Below are positions 24,321-35,574 of a stretch of 64,000 nucleotides of DNA, piece by piece. Source of the stretch: Haliotis asinina (taxonomy: Eukaryota > Mollusca > Gastropoda > Lepetellida > Haliotidae); contig NC_090281.1 of assembly GCF_037392515.1 (NCBI RefSeq), positions 56,522,753 through 56,586,752 of the forward strand, given 5' to 3'. The notes beneath the pieces were generated by a model that was not told where the DNA came from, ran no database searches, and saw only the letters and a program-made list of their open reading frames with translations. The first letter of the stretch is position 1, and each line of letters begins with the position of its first letter. A program made the translations under genes and the position numbers.

Positions 24321-24692
24321 TTGTCATTTGTGCCGTGAAGCATGGAACTGTGTGTAGCAGGACCTGTATGCTGTGTTCTTGGGAAATAGGTGGGTGTAGG
24401 TAGTTATCTGAAGGTTGTTTTAGGTTGAAGGTTATTGTAGGGTGAATGGTATTGTAGGTTATTGTTTGTTATAGGTTATTGTAGGTTGTGGCCTTGTGTC
24501 AAACAGACATTTCCAAACAACATCAACCATTTACCCCATTAAATGGGATGGGTGTACTTGACCCCTGTACACTAACGGTATTTTTCTGTATACAATGTAC
24601 CGGTAGCAATGCCAAGTCTGGCTGACCTGAGTTTCAGTTACAGTTTCAAAACCAGTGCATGGTGCACACCTTTGCCCTTCTTAATGTAAATA

Positions 24693-24720
24693 TACATATG
24701 GAAATTAATTAAGCAACACC
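24693..24720 (+). repeat. Left terminal inverted repeat of the Tc1 element
   Basis: It begins TACATATGGAAATTAATT and ends AAGCAACACC, with TA immediately before it. The match to the reverse complement of 26281-26308 breaks only at positions 5, 6 and 18. Confidence 0.9.
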
Positions 24721-24960
24721 AAATTCAAAGACACATAAAAACTTAACAAAGTTTAACGAAGTAATTTTGATGATTGATTATTCAATTTTGATGTATTGAC
24801 ATACAGCATGAGCTTTTCATGGGTTGATATGACGCGCGTGAAGCTTGCACAGCGCACGTGCATTGCTTTAACCTCAACTTTCGAAAAATGCACTTTTTCC
24901 CTGGGGTGTTTACAAGCGCAGGTTGTCGATTGCATTCGGTTTTTCATTCATTTCAATGTC

Positions 24961-25986
24961 ATGGCACGTAGGAAATTATCAGAGGCCACTCGTTGGCAAA
25001 TAATCGGCATGAGGAATGCTGGTATGTCTCTAAGACAAATCGGGACTCAAATCGGACGACATCATTCCATAATTTCAAAACTTTTGAAAAAATACCGGGC
25101 CACTAATGAAGTTAAAGACCTGCCTAGACCAGGAAGACCCAGGAAGACCACAGTCCGGGAGGACAGAGCTTTACTGAGACTTGTACGGCGCAGGTCCTTC
25201 GACTCGAGCTCTCGGTTGAGACAGGAGTGGCTTCCAGGGAGACCCATCTCGAACAGGACTGTTCGGAATCGTCTGAAAGCTGCAGGATACCGGGCAAGGA
25301 GGCCAATCAAGCGGCCCAGACTGTCTCCAGCCCATAAGGCAGCCCGACTGGCCTGGTGTAATGACCGTTTGCACTGGAACATTGCCTCTTGGAGGAAGGT
25401 CCATTTCTCAGATGAGAGCCGGTTCTTGCTGCACATGGTGGACGGTCGTACTCGGGTCTGGAGGCAGAGGAACACAGCAATGGCTCCACGGAACATCCAG
25501 GAGACTGTGGCCTTTGGGGGAGGTTCCGTTATGGTATGGGGGTGCATTTCCATGAACTGCAAGTTGGATATCATTACCATCCGTGGCAACCTTAACGGTG
25601 TTCGTTACCAACAGGAGGTTCTTGACAGGGCTGTGGTACCTCATTTTGAGAACCATCCTCTGGCAACGAGACCCATATTTATGGACGACAATGCTAGACC
25701 TCACAGGGCGCATGCTGTAAATGATTTTTTGCGGCAAAATGCAATTGACAGAATTCCATGGCCTGCCATGAGCCCTGACCTCAACCCCATTGAACATTTG
25801 TGGGACTTTATTGGCCGTCGTGTGAGGCAGAGAGACCCACCAGTCCATAATCTCAACGAATTGACGGCTGCCCTGCATGAGGAGTGGAACAGGATCCCCC
25901 AGAATCAGATCCGGAGACTCATCCAAGGAATGAGGAGGCGTCTGGAATCGGTGGTGCGTGCGCAGGGAGGACACACTAGATATTGA
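24961..25986 (+). CDS. Tc1-family transposase (DD34E)
   Basis: This is a 341-residue transposase that would cut and paste the surrounding element. The N-terminus has a paired-like helix-turn-helix (about residues 8-48, with RWQIIGMRNAGMSLRQIG and HHSIISKLLKKY), then a GRPRKT-type hook at 58-63, and a second DNA-binding half with NRTVRNRLKAAGYRARRP at 98-114. The catalytic core shows HFSDESRF (D151), MDDNARPHRA (D243) and DLNPIEHLWD (E278); 34 residues separate D243 and E278, which defines DD34E Tc1 members. The frame is intact and of usual length. The frame is open upstream to 24796, but the Met at 24961 (MARRKLSEATRW) fits the family N-terminus; the extra 55 codons look non-coding. Confidence 0.95.
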   Translation: MARRKLSEATRWQIIGMRNAGMSLRQIGTQIGRHHSIISKLLKKYRATNEVKDLPRPGRPRKTTVREDRALLRLVRRRSFDSSSRLRQEWLPGRPISNRTVRNRLKAAGYRARRPIKRPRLSPAHKAARLAWCNDRLHWNIASWRKVHFSDESRFLLHMVDGRTRVWRQRNTAMAPRNIQETVAFGGGSVMVWGCISMNCKLDIITIRGNLNGVRYQQEVLDRAVVPHFENHPLATRPIFMDDNARPHRAHAVNDFLRQNAIDRIPWPAMSPDLNPIEHLWDFIGRRVRQRDPPVHNLNELTAALHEEWNRIPQNQIRRLIQGMRRRLESVVRAQGGHTRY

Positions 25987-26280
25987 TGAAAGTCGGTGTG
26001 CAGACTCTCAGATGACTGTTCTTTCTTTCCATGTGACATTTGTGTTAATACACCTGACAACAACGTCTGTGGATGAATAGTAAATTGTGTCCATTTTTTC
26101 ATGAATTTAAGACAGTTTTAAGAATTTGGATTTCGTTGCAATAAAGCAAAGTCTTGATACTTTTTCCCTTTAAGTTGTTTGTCAGAGATCGTCTGTTGAA
26201 TAAAAAAGTGTCAAACTATATCAACCCGGCATATTTTGATTGTCAGAACACTTCAAAGTTGCTCCAATAGAAAAAATTGG

Positions 26281-26308
26281 GGTGTTGCTTGATTAATTTC
26301 CAGGTGTA
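26281..26308 (-). repeat. Right terminal inverted repeat of the Tc1 element
   Basis: Read on the minus strand it begins TACACCTGGAAATTAATC and ends AAGCAACACC. It is followed on the + strand by TA (26309-26310). Confidence 0.9.
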
Positions 26309-26310
26309 TA

Positions 26311-27920
26311 TATTAATTTTGACTATTGGCTGTTCCAGTGAGCCAGCCATGAGGCTCCTTAAAAGGTGCTGTGACGGATGTTGATGTTGAGTACCATGTA
26401 TATTTTCTTTAGGCAGGTCGTTCTTGCTGAGAAGAATCTCTGGGTAGTTCGTTTTTTGTTGTAAAGGATCTTCAGGCAGTGCCTTCTCGGTGGAAATGAT
26501 CTTCGTGTAGTAATTTCTCCCAGGAAGGGGTCTTTTGTTAGTTCTATAGAGTGAATGGGTGTTGTGCTTGACATTCGATTGGTTAAAACACCTACTTTGA
26601 ACTACTCTACAATATAACACAATCACCAAAGGACACATGACGAAGTCCATGTTACCCTGGATACAAGGCAATGCATTGGTCAGGGGTTATGCCAAAGAGA
26701 GAATGGTTTTGAGATCCTGACCACGAGTAAACAGCTTAATCTGCAGGAATGCGAGAGTGAGTTTCATCAGTAATACATAGTGGTTTGTCAGAAAACCCCG
26801 AGGTAATTTCTGTCATGGACGATTATAAAGACAGTTACGTATGACCCACGCCAATCAAGTGTAATTGGAGGGTTTCGAACCTATCAGCGCTGGTTTCTGG
26901 CAAAGACTAAAGACATTTTCGACAGCCTCGTTTCCCAAACAAACACAACCCTGACGACAGGTTTAAGTGTTGAATGGGTTATATTTCGGTCATTATCTTG
27001 ATGTAGCTTCACTGCATGTCATTGATGGTGAAGTGAAATGAAGTTTCATTGTAGAGCCAAATGACCTGAAAAAGTTTCCCCGGAATCGAACTGATCATGT
27101 CAGACGATGTAAAGGTGTTGGGCATTATCTCTTGGTAAATGGCTTTCGGCATGTTAGTCCTCGTATCAAACCTTCCACCGGAAGTCCCGACGAGTTCCCA
27201 AGAATGTTGTCGTGACTTCTTCAGTGCAGGTACCGACAATAATGACACCATTGGCACATGGCATGGCTCACTTTACACCAGCTTTAATTCTACTCATCCA
27301 AATGACAGTTATTCAGGGTTAATTGAGTAAACCCGCCAAGATCAATGCACGCTGAAACGATCGTCTCAAGGCTGTCATAAAATATTACTCTTAGCCCTTT
27401 TCTCGAGCGATATATACGACACTTTGTTGACGCCATTATTTCAGATCAATGGATATCATCGGGCTGGTTTGGAAACCTCCACTGATACGGGTTAGCCGCC
27501 GGCTTCCCAAGGCTGACAGTTACGGTGGAAATCGAGTCATTAACGGTGACTTAATACAGCGATCCATTAATACAGGAGGTATCATATTTAAAACAGCAAA
27601 ACCTACACTACACAGGTAGATTAATGGACGTTATATTTGATTAAGAGGAAACAAGGGCCAAATGCCTGGGGGCTGTTATTCCGGTTTGGACGTGTAGTTT
27701 CAGTATCATTTGATAATTTGTCTTCATGTAATTATAATACTAATGTCTAATGAGGTGAGGGTTATCAACTTTGAGAGAGCAGATTCTAAGTGGAAAGGTG
27801 TTGGATCAATCTTGCAACGAATCAAAACTGGCAACCAAACACGCTAAAACTGCCATACTTCCGTCTGAAGATCTTATTCACATCAAGATGGGAATTAGAG
27901 AGCTCGGCTACAGCCAATAA
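26311..27920. other. MAML intron 1, unassigned
   Basis: No domain-like frame; a 142-codon minus frame (26243-26671) overlaps the end of the transposon and is low in coding character. Confidence 0.55.
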
Positions 27921-28075
27921 GTGAGAGTGAGTGACTGAGTGTAATTTAATGCCGCTTTTAGCATTATCATGGCGTGAGACATCAGAAATGGACTTCACGC
28001 AGTGCACTCGTGTGGGGAATCGAACTCGAGTCTTCGGCGTGACAAGCGAACCTTTATCCACTAGGTTACCCCATT
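27921..28075 (-). mobile_element. tRNA-derived SINE
   Basis: Minus-strand copy: GTGAGAGTGAGTGACTGAG, TGCCGCTTTTAGCATTATCA, GGGAATCGAACTCGAGTCTT and CCACTAGGTTACCCCATTG. Confidence 0.85.
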
Positions 28076-28504
28076 GTTTAAAGACCCGTGGGGATACAAC
28101 ATATAACCTGCACTAGCTAATACCTTCTACCAAACACATTCTTGTTTTCAGCGCCCAATAAACGACGCCTACAAGAGAGGGTTAAGGCGATGTGTAATTC
28201 CACCTGTAAGTGAACGATAAAGCGACTGACGTGGTCAGATTCATGTAGATGTCAAAGTATCCAACATAGAAAATCAGCTCGCGTGTTAGTTTTGACGATG
28301 TTGTTCTTGATGTTGTTACAACAAAGCGACGTCAAGTTGTCATTACGTCGGGTCACAGAACGTTTATGTAGATGTTACAACGACTGTGGTTATACCATCT
28401 AGCTGGGTATTGTATTCATGAGAATTTTGGGTCATGTTCTGTTTTTTTAAAAGACAACATCCAAACAGTAGGTTATGTCGATAGTGGAGACGATGTGACG
28501 GTTG

Positions 28505-28810
28505 CACGTTGAAGTCAAGGTCCATGTTATTGACGTAGAGATGGGCTGACCTATAGGAGAGACTTGGGTATGGTTGGCTACACATTGAAGTTAAGGTCCA
28601 TGTTATTTACGTAAAGATGGGTTTACATATAGGAGAGATTGACGAGTTGGAAGTGTTTGGCTACACATTGAAGTCAAGGTCCATGTTGCTGAAGATGGGT
28701 TGTCATATTGAAGAGACTGGTAACTTTGTTGGTTACATACAGAAGTCAGCGTCAGTTATTGCCATACAGATCGGTTGTCGTACCGGGAGGACTGGCTGGT
28801 TACTCATTAC
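28505..28810 (+). repeat. ~76-bp tandem repeat
   Basis: CACATTGAAGTCAAGGTCCA recurs at 28505, 28581 and 28663, with a weaker unit near 28736. Confidence 0.75.
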
Positions 28811-29651
28811 TGTGAACGTCTTTCTTGGTATTTAAGTGACGATGGGTCGCGGTAAGGAAGGACTGTGATGGTATGTTAGGTTCCAGGTATTCAATAAGTA
28901 TAATTGCTTCCCCAGGTAGAGAATACTCTCGTCTGCGACTCTACTTACGCATGTCGTCCCTGTCCTGTGTAAGCACACCGTTGTTGATGTTCCTGCCTTA
29001 CTTCGGCATGTTCATCGCACCATACGATCGCCTCGTTATCATAGTAAACATACAGTAGGTATGGCGCTGCACTACTTAAGAGAAACACTCCCCGGAGATG
29101 ATGAACCAGGTATGATACATAGCTGCACTGGATTACCCGTTTTCCGGAACGCCGTACTTGAATACTTACATTGGGCAGTGCTCTTTTCCCACGTCCTTGA
29201 AAAAATCGAAATCAGTTCGAGTGATGTTCATTTGGACATTGGGTATTGTAGACGTATAGACGTTGGAGGTGTATTTCTTAAAATTTTAACTTTCAATTTT
29301 GCAAAGTTTCGATTGCTCCGTACAATCTACGCCTAGTTCTACTTTCAAAGTTTTGGATGCACAGCAGTGGTAACGTTAATGGTAATATTTTTCTGAAAGT
29401 ATATTCCATTTATTTTATTCCAAACATTTTGATCTGTATTTTCATGTCCCAGTGAGTTGATTTGATGATATTAAGAGAAAAAACTGTATTTTATTTGTAT
29501 AAATTTGGTTCTTAGTGTAATTAGTCAGTTGTTCTCTTTAGCCCTTTGGAATTTTAAAAACAGTTTCCTATCAATCCCTTTAGATAAATTTACAGGGATT
29601 TCATCGTAAAATCGTAAAAATAAGTAAAATGTTTAAGCACGTTAGAAAATA
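28811..29651. other. MAML intron 1, two adjacent frames of uncertain nature
   Basis: Frames at 28873-29058 (hydrophobic, LLMFLPYFGMFIAPY) and 29061-29336 lie end to end; together they could be a decayed gene fragment, but nothing is recognisable. Confidence 0.3.
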
Positions 29652-29816
29652 GCATTGTGCGTAATGACAACTTTTACTCAGTGACGGTTAGGTAGGCGTG
29701 TGGCGCTCTGCAGTCAACTATTCGACAGTTGTGAATGGCATTGTGCGTAATGACAATTTTTACTTACTGACGGTAAGGTATGCGTGTGGCGTTCTGCAGT
29801 CAACAATTCGACAGTT
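29652..29816 (+). repeat. 86-bp tandem duplication
   Basis: GCATTGTGCGTAATGACAA begins both copies (29652, 29738) and ATTCGACAGTT ends both; few differences. Confidence 0.85.
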
Positions 29817-29989
29817 AACGCTCACGAATGTCCATTAACGACACCTGTTCTTGAGGTATAATGACAAATTATGAAACACATGAAGCTATTTCGTCACATC
29901 TGAGCCTGTGGGATGCATGGCGCAATCTCTAAGCTTAGGTATTAAGCAGGCAGTATGCTAATTACGGAAGTGTCTCTGTTGTACCGAGA

Positions 29990-30286
29990 GCCGGGGACCC
30001 CTCAGTGAGTTCACTTCCTCACCCCGGCGTGTGTGGAGCGTCGTTGGTGTGTGCGCCCCAGCCCCCTCCCCTCCCCCTCTCTCCTCGACGTCGGTTTCTG
30101 ACCCCGGGACTACCCACTTGTTGCTGTCGCAGGTTTCCTCTACACAACAGAAAACAAAGCGCGCGGTCTCAGTAATAGTGGAATCAAATTCCGCCTAAAT
30201 GTGTAAACTAATGATAGAGCCTGGTGGTTGAGTCGTTACTTGCTCGTGTGATTCGCGTTTGGAGATAACTGTTGCTACAGCTAGCG
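29990..30286 (+). promoter_or_regulatory. GC-rich block in MAML intron 1, possible alternative promoter/first exon
   Basis: A C-rich, CpG-containing stretch (CCCCAGCCCCCTCCCCTCCC, then CTCGACGTCGG) is followed by a consensus donor GTAAGT at 30286. If used as a noncoding first exon it would splice to the exon at 35575 and give a MAML lacking the Notch-complex-binding helix. Purely inferred from composition and one donor. Confidence 0.2.
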
Positions 30287-30650
30287 TAAGTGTTACATGT
30301 GTTGAACACGATAAGTTTGTTATGCAGTCGGATGAAGGGCTACTTGCAGTAAAACGTATGGTTTTGTGTACCCATAACTCCCTGCATCAACACCATAGTC
30401 GGATGGCGAAAGATAACCCTTCCACATCTGATCAGGTTTACAGAGAGGATTTAATTACGTCTGAGTCGCTTCGGATGAAAATGTTAAGATGAAAGCGTTT
30501 ATGTTAGTCAGTTGAAAGGCAATAATAAATGCACATATACTTTAATTTTTATGGATTTATAGTCGGACAACGGTAACTTACATTGTAAAGTGTGACGTGT
30601 TGTTAGTGGGAACTCGTCACGGTTTAATTGCATGGCGGTCTGTCTGAAGC

Positions 30651-30938
30651 ATGCACGCACGGACAAGTAGGAACAATGGCAGTCGGGGATTGAGAACAAG
30701 CCAATCTTTCACCAGGAAACGAAGGGTGAATGAAGTGGACTTGCTCCCCCTTCCCGCTCCTCCCGTGCAGTTGACGCCGTGTAAGGTGACCCTCAAGCTC
30801 ACTGACGTGGTCGCAGCCGAGTCACGCAATTCCGATATCACAATCAGCGTTAAGAAAGAACTAGTTGTGGGGCTGGTAAACGCTTTGAGCAGGTGCCCCA
30901 TCTGTCCGTGGTGTTCGTTAATAACGCGTGAGGCTTGA
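30651..30938 (+). CDS. ORF within MAML intron 1, unknown
   Basis: A 95-codon frame has protein-like composition (for example VDLLPLPAPPVQLTPCKVTL and ITISVKKELVVGLVNALSRC). A possible acceptor (TTTCACCAG, near 30714) and donors (AAG|GTGACC, GCTG|GTAAAC) lie inside. It might be an alternative exon of MAML or a fragment of another gene. An overlapping minus-strand frame is also open, so the call is weak. Confidence 0.15.
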   Translation: MHARTSRNNGSRGLRTSQSFTRKRRVNEVDLLPLPAPPVQLTPCKVTLKLTDVVAAESRNSDITISVKKELVVGLVNALSRCPICPWCSLITREA

Positions 30939-31813
30939 GCAAAGATGTGGAGAGATCAGGCGGTTAAATAAACATTTGACCTGCAAAACTCCACTTTAAA
31001 TGCGCATTAGCAAACAAATGTGTATCGTTTACTAACGTTTGATGCGATTACCTGTTGCGTAAACGTGGATGTTTCGAAGAGCTACAATCATAGATGAGAT
31101 TTCCTTTCGATATGATACAATTAATTACATGTGGACGTGCGCAAGACAGGAAGTGGGAGTCATTTAGCTTCTGGTATTACTAGCAATTTATTTTGTTTCA
31201 AATGGCGTATTAGATGCACTGTGTAAAATAAGTATCACCTTTACCATGCCGGATTCAGAAGATCGATCCACGCAGCTGGCACCTATTCACCCGGCATCTC
31301 CTGGAAGATATGACAGACCCCACCGCCACCCACTTCACCCCCTGCTGTAAATTTGATAATGTGGTATCATGGCAATCCGACCTTGTTCGTCAGCTTGATT
31401 TCAACCACCAGCCGTTGACCATGTACTTTTTTCACTAACTACCCATGAAGTTTATGTTGTTAACTTGGCCTATGAAAACATGAAACCCGCACAGAAACGC
31501 ATCTGTGTCCAGTACAGATGCACATTTTCTGGCTACTTACGCTTAGTTTGGTCAAACTGCGGGTGGTATACGGTATTTGGGGACGATGGTAGAAGATGGC
31601 AGTGTTATCTGTGTCGTGTTGTCTGAGACATGTTAGAGGCCGAATATCGTAGCTTTGAAGTCCAGAACACCCCGATGATATGCCCGAGGGGTTAGGGATT
31701 TCCCAACTTTCGGACTTTCTGTCATCCCAAACACTGGTACACCGCGATACATGTAAGCGACTACGGTTTCGTGCCGCTTTAAATTTATACCATTATACCA
31801 GGCGTATGACTTC

Positions 31814-31884
31814 AGGGACACCCGACAGAACCCGAGTTTGCGTCCTCACGGGCGAATGTTGTAACCACTAGGCTACCGTACTGC
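31814..31884 (-). mobile_element. tRNA-derived SINE head fragment
   Basis: AGAACCCGAGTTTGCGTCCT and TGTAACCACTAGGCTACCGT match the complement of the head; the body is not convincing. Confidence 0.4.
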
Positions 31885-32915
31885 TAATATTATTGAAATA
31901 TTGGTCAAAGTGACATATACCCCAACTCAGTCACGGTCATAGTGAGAACTGCGTTATTGAACTTCCCCAACGAACATACCCCCGCACCTCACATGAACAT
32001 GGAAATGTGGCTGAATGACGTATGGCAGATGGGGTGAGAGCCACACTGCAGAACTAGTCGGTCACACGTGTCCAGTGTTTAATAAACATGCAACTGATGC
32101 TTGCTTACATTACGTCAGATTGAGTTTTGAAGACATCTCACGTTTTCTAGGCGGCCACAACAAGAAGAACACCATCATTGGATAAAACTAATACCACGAC
32201 TGATAAATCAAGCAAAAACAATATATTTACTCAAATAAATCTCGCTCGAAAGAAGCAAATGTTGATAAAGTGACGCTTTAAGTAAAAATGTGAAAACTAA
32301 ACGAAGATATAAACAGCAAAAGGCCGAGTTCACGCAACTGGATCTAAATCTCGCTGAATCTCGGACGAGTTGTGTATGTCTTCGTCATGTTCGGTACATC
32401 TCGGCGACGGTCCTGCATTTTTTAACTCCGTGGAAAACAAGATATTATAATTACTTGATTTTAAGTTTTGACCTTTACGGTGAATGAATAACCTTTGATC
32501 CTTTTTCTTGGGCTAATAGACTATGACAGATTGAGAATCATTCTCACTTGCCATAACCGAGGGTCACGGTTCTGCATGTGATACCTTAAAGTTAAACACT
32601 CAGTGGTTGTAGCGTTGTGGGAAAGTTATTGAAAGCAACAGCGATGCGTTGCTGGTCGATCAAACATCCTTATCTTAACTTTAAGACAAATGGTCAGTTT
32701 TGTTCGCTTTGAACTGCAGACAGTTGGTGGATTCCCTAGATGTGCAGTGACATAAAGAACATTTCGTTCAAAAACCCAACTATTTTATTGTTCAATTTGC
32801 TGCGATTTGCAACCACACCTAAAGAACTAAGTCTGTAATTATTTTATCAGGTTTAAGAGGTATTGCACCTGTCTCTTAATTATTACACCTTGGGTCGAAT
32901 TGTCATACACTTAAT

Positions 32916-33071
32916 GGTGGGGTAGCCTTGTGGTTAAGGTGTTCGTCGTCACACTGAAGACCCCGGTCGGGTTCCATTGTCCATATCGGTAAATGGTTGA
33001 ATGTCTGATGTCCCCGTCGTTATATTGCTGGATTATTGCTATAAGCTACGTCAAAAACATACTCACTCACT
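32916..33071 (+). mobile_element. tRNA-derived SINE
   Basis: GGTGGGGTAGCCTTGTGGTT, CACTGAAGACCCCGGTCGGG, GTTATATTGCTGGATTATTG and the ACTCACTCACTA tail. Confidence 0.8.
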
Positions 33072-34351
33072 ACACACTTTGCAGTTGTAATTAAATTGAG
33101 TCAGTTGTGAGCCAACACCTCGTGGGGTCTCCGCGTTGCTGGAGGACATTGACCTCAGGGTTCGCTGGTTACACATTTGTGGGATATCAACGTGGAAAGT
33201 AATAGCATCGTCCGCAGTGCAAGGAGCTTCTACAACAATCAGAGACGGAGTCTTGTCACGCTCCTGAACACAAATATGAGCGGAGCCGTGTCGGCGATGC
33301 CGCGGAGTTTTGATTGACTGATCAGCTCGCTCACGGGCCGTCTTCGAGGGATGCAACGTTAATTATTAACGGAAAATATGATTCATGTATATGTAACGAC
33401 ATGGTATTGCGGACAGCTACATAGCTAAGCAAGCCAGGTGGTCACCACGCCGACTGGTTAATCATTCATAAAGCGTACCTACAAGAACGGTGTGGGGTGG
33501 GTTTTTGAACAGATCAGAATAAACAGGTGGTAAATATTTGATAACGAGTAGTGTAGGTTTACGTTCATAGTGCTGGACGGTTATGAAGGTATGTCTTTGA
33601 TGACGGTGGATTTGGTTGGGTGTGTTGGTTGAAACGGAGTCCCCGGATTGGTTAAGGGAAATCTGACTTTAGAAAACATTTAGCGTCTCATTTGATTTGA
33701 TATCATATAATGCATGAAATTGTCCTTAGGAGACATGGTTTGGGACTCGAGTCGGAGGCGCGGTGCCAGGTAATGTATGGACAGTATATATGTGCTGCAC
33801 TTGTGATACAGCTGGTCTGATTACACCAAGCGACCTTATTTCGTCTACTCCAAGACTATTTCTTTGCACCCCACTGTGAATTTGGTCTGGAGATTCTGAA
33901 AATGGCGTATATGTTTTCTCACTCGCGAACTCTACATTAACGCTCGTCCACAGCCCGAACTCCTGTTGTGAAGGTTCAAATATTGGTAGAATTATGGCAA
34001 AGATCTGAGAGCAGGGTTATGCCATACTCACTCACTAGCTAACTGTTCAATGATGATTTTCTCTTGCACTAGAATAGCGCGTTTACACATAATTTTGACA
34101 GAAACGAAAACATCCTTTTTAATTGGAAAGGAGCCCCGGTTAGATAGGAGATTCAGAACTTAGTGAAATCTATATTTGCTTCATTTGGGGCTTAATAATC
34201 GTAGAAAGGGAAGAGCGGAAGGGGAAGCAAGGGGCCAGTGACCTCGAGACAATATTTAATGTACACGTGTGGCTCATACGCCATGGGTCAACTACTAGAG
34301 ACTGGGGACCCCCCTGTCTCCTCTCACTCAAACCGAACAGTGACTACTGTG

Positions 34352-34440
34352 GACTGGTTCGATTCCCCACATGGGTAGATACAGAGCTCATTTTTGGCAT
34401 CTCCCTGCCCTGATGTTGGTGTCTAGGAGGTCGTGTGATT
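34352..34440 (+). mobile_element. tRNA-derived SINE fragment
   Basis: GGTTCGATTCCCCACATGGG and CATCTCCCTGCCCTGATGTT match the mid-part of the family; both ends are gone. Confidence 0.5.
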
Positions 34441-35574
34441 GGGATTCTGCTTAGAGAATGCTTGTTATTACCCTGCCTGACACTGTATCAAGGGGAGAGA
34501 ACCGGGACTGGTCACAGAGCGGGAGAGAACATGTGTTTCGAGGTTTCTCTGCAGTAGTCTTGAACGCAAAACATACCCCTTCATCCTTTCTCATGTCGTC
34601 TTCAGCGCGTAGCGAAACCCGATTTCACATGAACGTAATAGCGCAATGATGAAAGCAGCGTATGACAATACTCGTGGGCGCACTTTCAGCGTTACGGAAT
34701 GTAGTTTCTGTTAAATACTCGAAACTTAATTTTGCGGTGATTTAACATGATTTCTTCGAGATTACTACTAGCATTCTCCTTCTTATCTCCCTGACGTGAT
34801 TTTTCATCTGTGATAAGAGACGAACTTAATGATTGTAATGCATATTATGTTCAGTGCACAATAGGTGTATTTTTATGACTTATTTTATATGTTTTATTTT
34901 AAAAGCATAATGCTATGGATGTCATTCAGATAACTATCAGTAAAGATACGTTTTTACTCTCACATCTCTTACGATTTAGTGTGTTTCATAAATATTGCTT
35001 TGCAGTTAATCGGAATAATCTGTTTTATCTGCGCGCAGACTGTTTATGTCGTCGACGTATTTCACACCCAGTATCTGGGTCGCTTCTTATCAAAAGGAGC
35101 GAGTATTTGTAGCGTTTATTTGCAGACTTGGAACATATGATACTAGAGATTGTCAATTATAGTATTAACTCGCGAGTGTACATTGCAGGATTAGTTCTAG
35201 CGGGGAACAGTGATAAATTGCAGTAATTTCTTCGTCCGCACCGTGTACCTTAGTTGGGGAAGAGCGATCACTCTGTCCCCTATTATAAGCCATTGTCCCC
35301 CGACTGCTCACGTCAGCTGAGAGGGACTTCACTCTGATTAGCAATTTTATTGAACGATTTCAGACTAAGCAGGCCCGTCTTCGTTAATATCGGCTCTTCC
35401 CTGAAACGTGGTCGGTGCTTGCTTATTCATGAGAAGTGGTCGCTTTTAACTGTTAGTGCCTTGCAGATTTATTGACAGAGAGACGAAATGGGATGAGCTA
35501 TTGTGTACTCTAATCTTCTCGCCCAATCTTATTGTTTTCAACTGTATGTCAAACTGTTTTTTCCTATATTTCAG

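Larger units (their letters stand above)
24693..26308 (+). mobile_element. Tc1/mariner DNA transposon, apparently complete
   Basis: A 1,616-bp element has 28-bp terminal inverted repeats at 24693-24720 and 26281-26308 (25 of 28 identical; core GGAAATTAAT and AAGCAACACC) and is flanked by TA dinucleotides (24691-24692, 26309-26310), the Tc1 target duplication. It carries one intact transposase gene in the sense of its host intron. AATAAA at 26140-26145, after the transposase stop, could serve as its polyadenylation signal. The intact frame and well-matched ends suggest a fairly recent insertion. Confidence 0.9.
21637..35574 (+). other. MAML: Intron 1 of mastermind-like (13,938 bp)
   Basis: The intron is bounded by GTAAGT at 21637 and a TTTCAG acceptor ending at 35574, with phase 0 on both sides. 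It contains a GT-rich degenerate array, an intact Tc1 element, several SINE copies, a 76-bp minisatellite, an 86-bp tandem duplication and a GC-rich block near 30 kb. A perfect CSL-type site (reverse of CGTGGGAA) lies at 21963-21970, early in the intron. Confidence 0.85.
30950..35574. other. MAML intron 1, 3' part
   Basis: Apart from SINE fragments at 31814, 32916 and 34352 I see only chance frames. The longest is 97 codons on the minus strand (33063-33356), beginning MHPSKTARERADQSIKTPRH, without support. Confidence 0.5.

Noticed and set aside
22917..24327. 170- and 172-codon minus-strand frames rich in His, Thr and Ser
   Set aside because: Complement of the GT-rich degenerate satellite.
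24796..24960. N-terminal extension of the transposase by 55 codons
   Set aside because: Not transposase-like; the family N-terminus starts at the Met at 24961.
25062..25974. Minus-strand frames of 175 and 188 codons opposite the transposase
   Set aside because: Shadows of the real transposase coding strand.
35503..35574. Met-initiated extension of MAML exon 2
   Set aside because: This is the polypyrimidine tract and acceptor of intron 1; the open frame is accidental.
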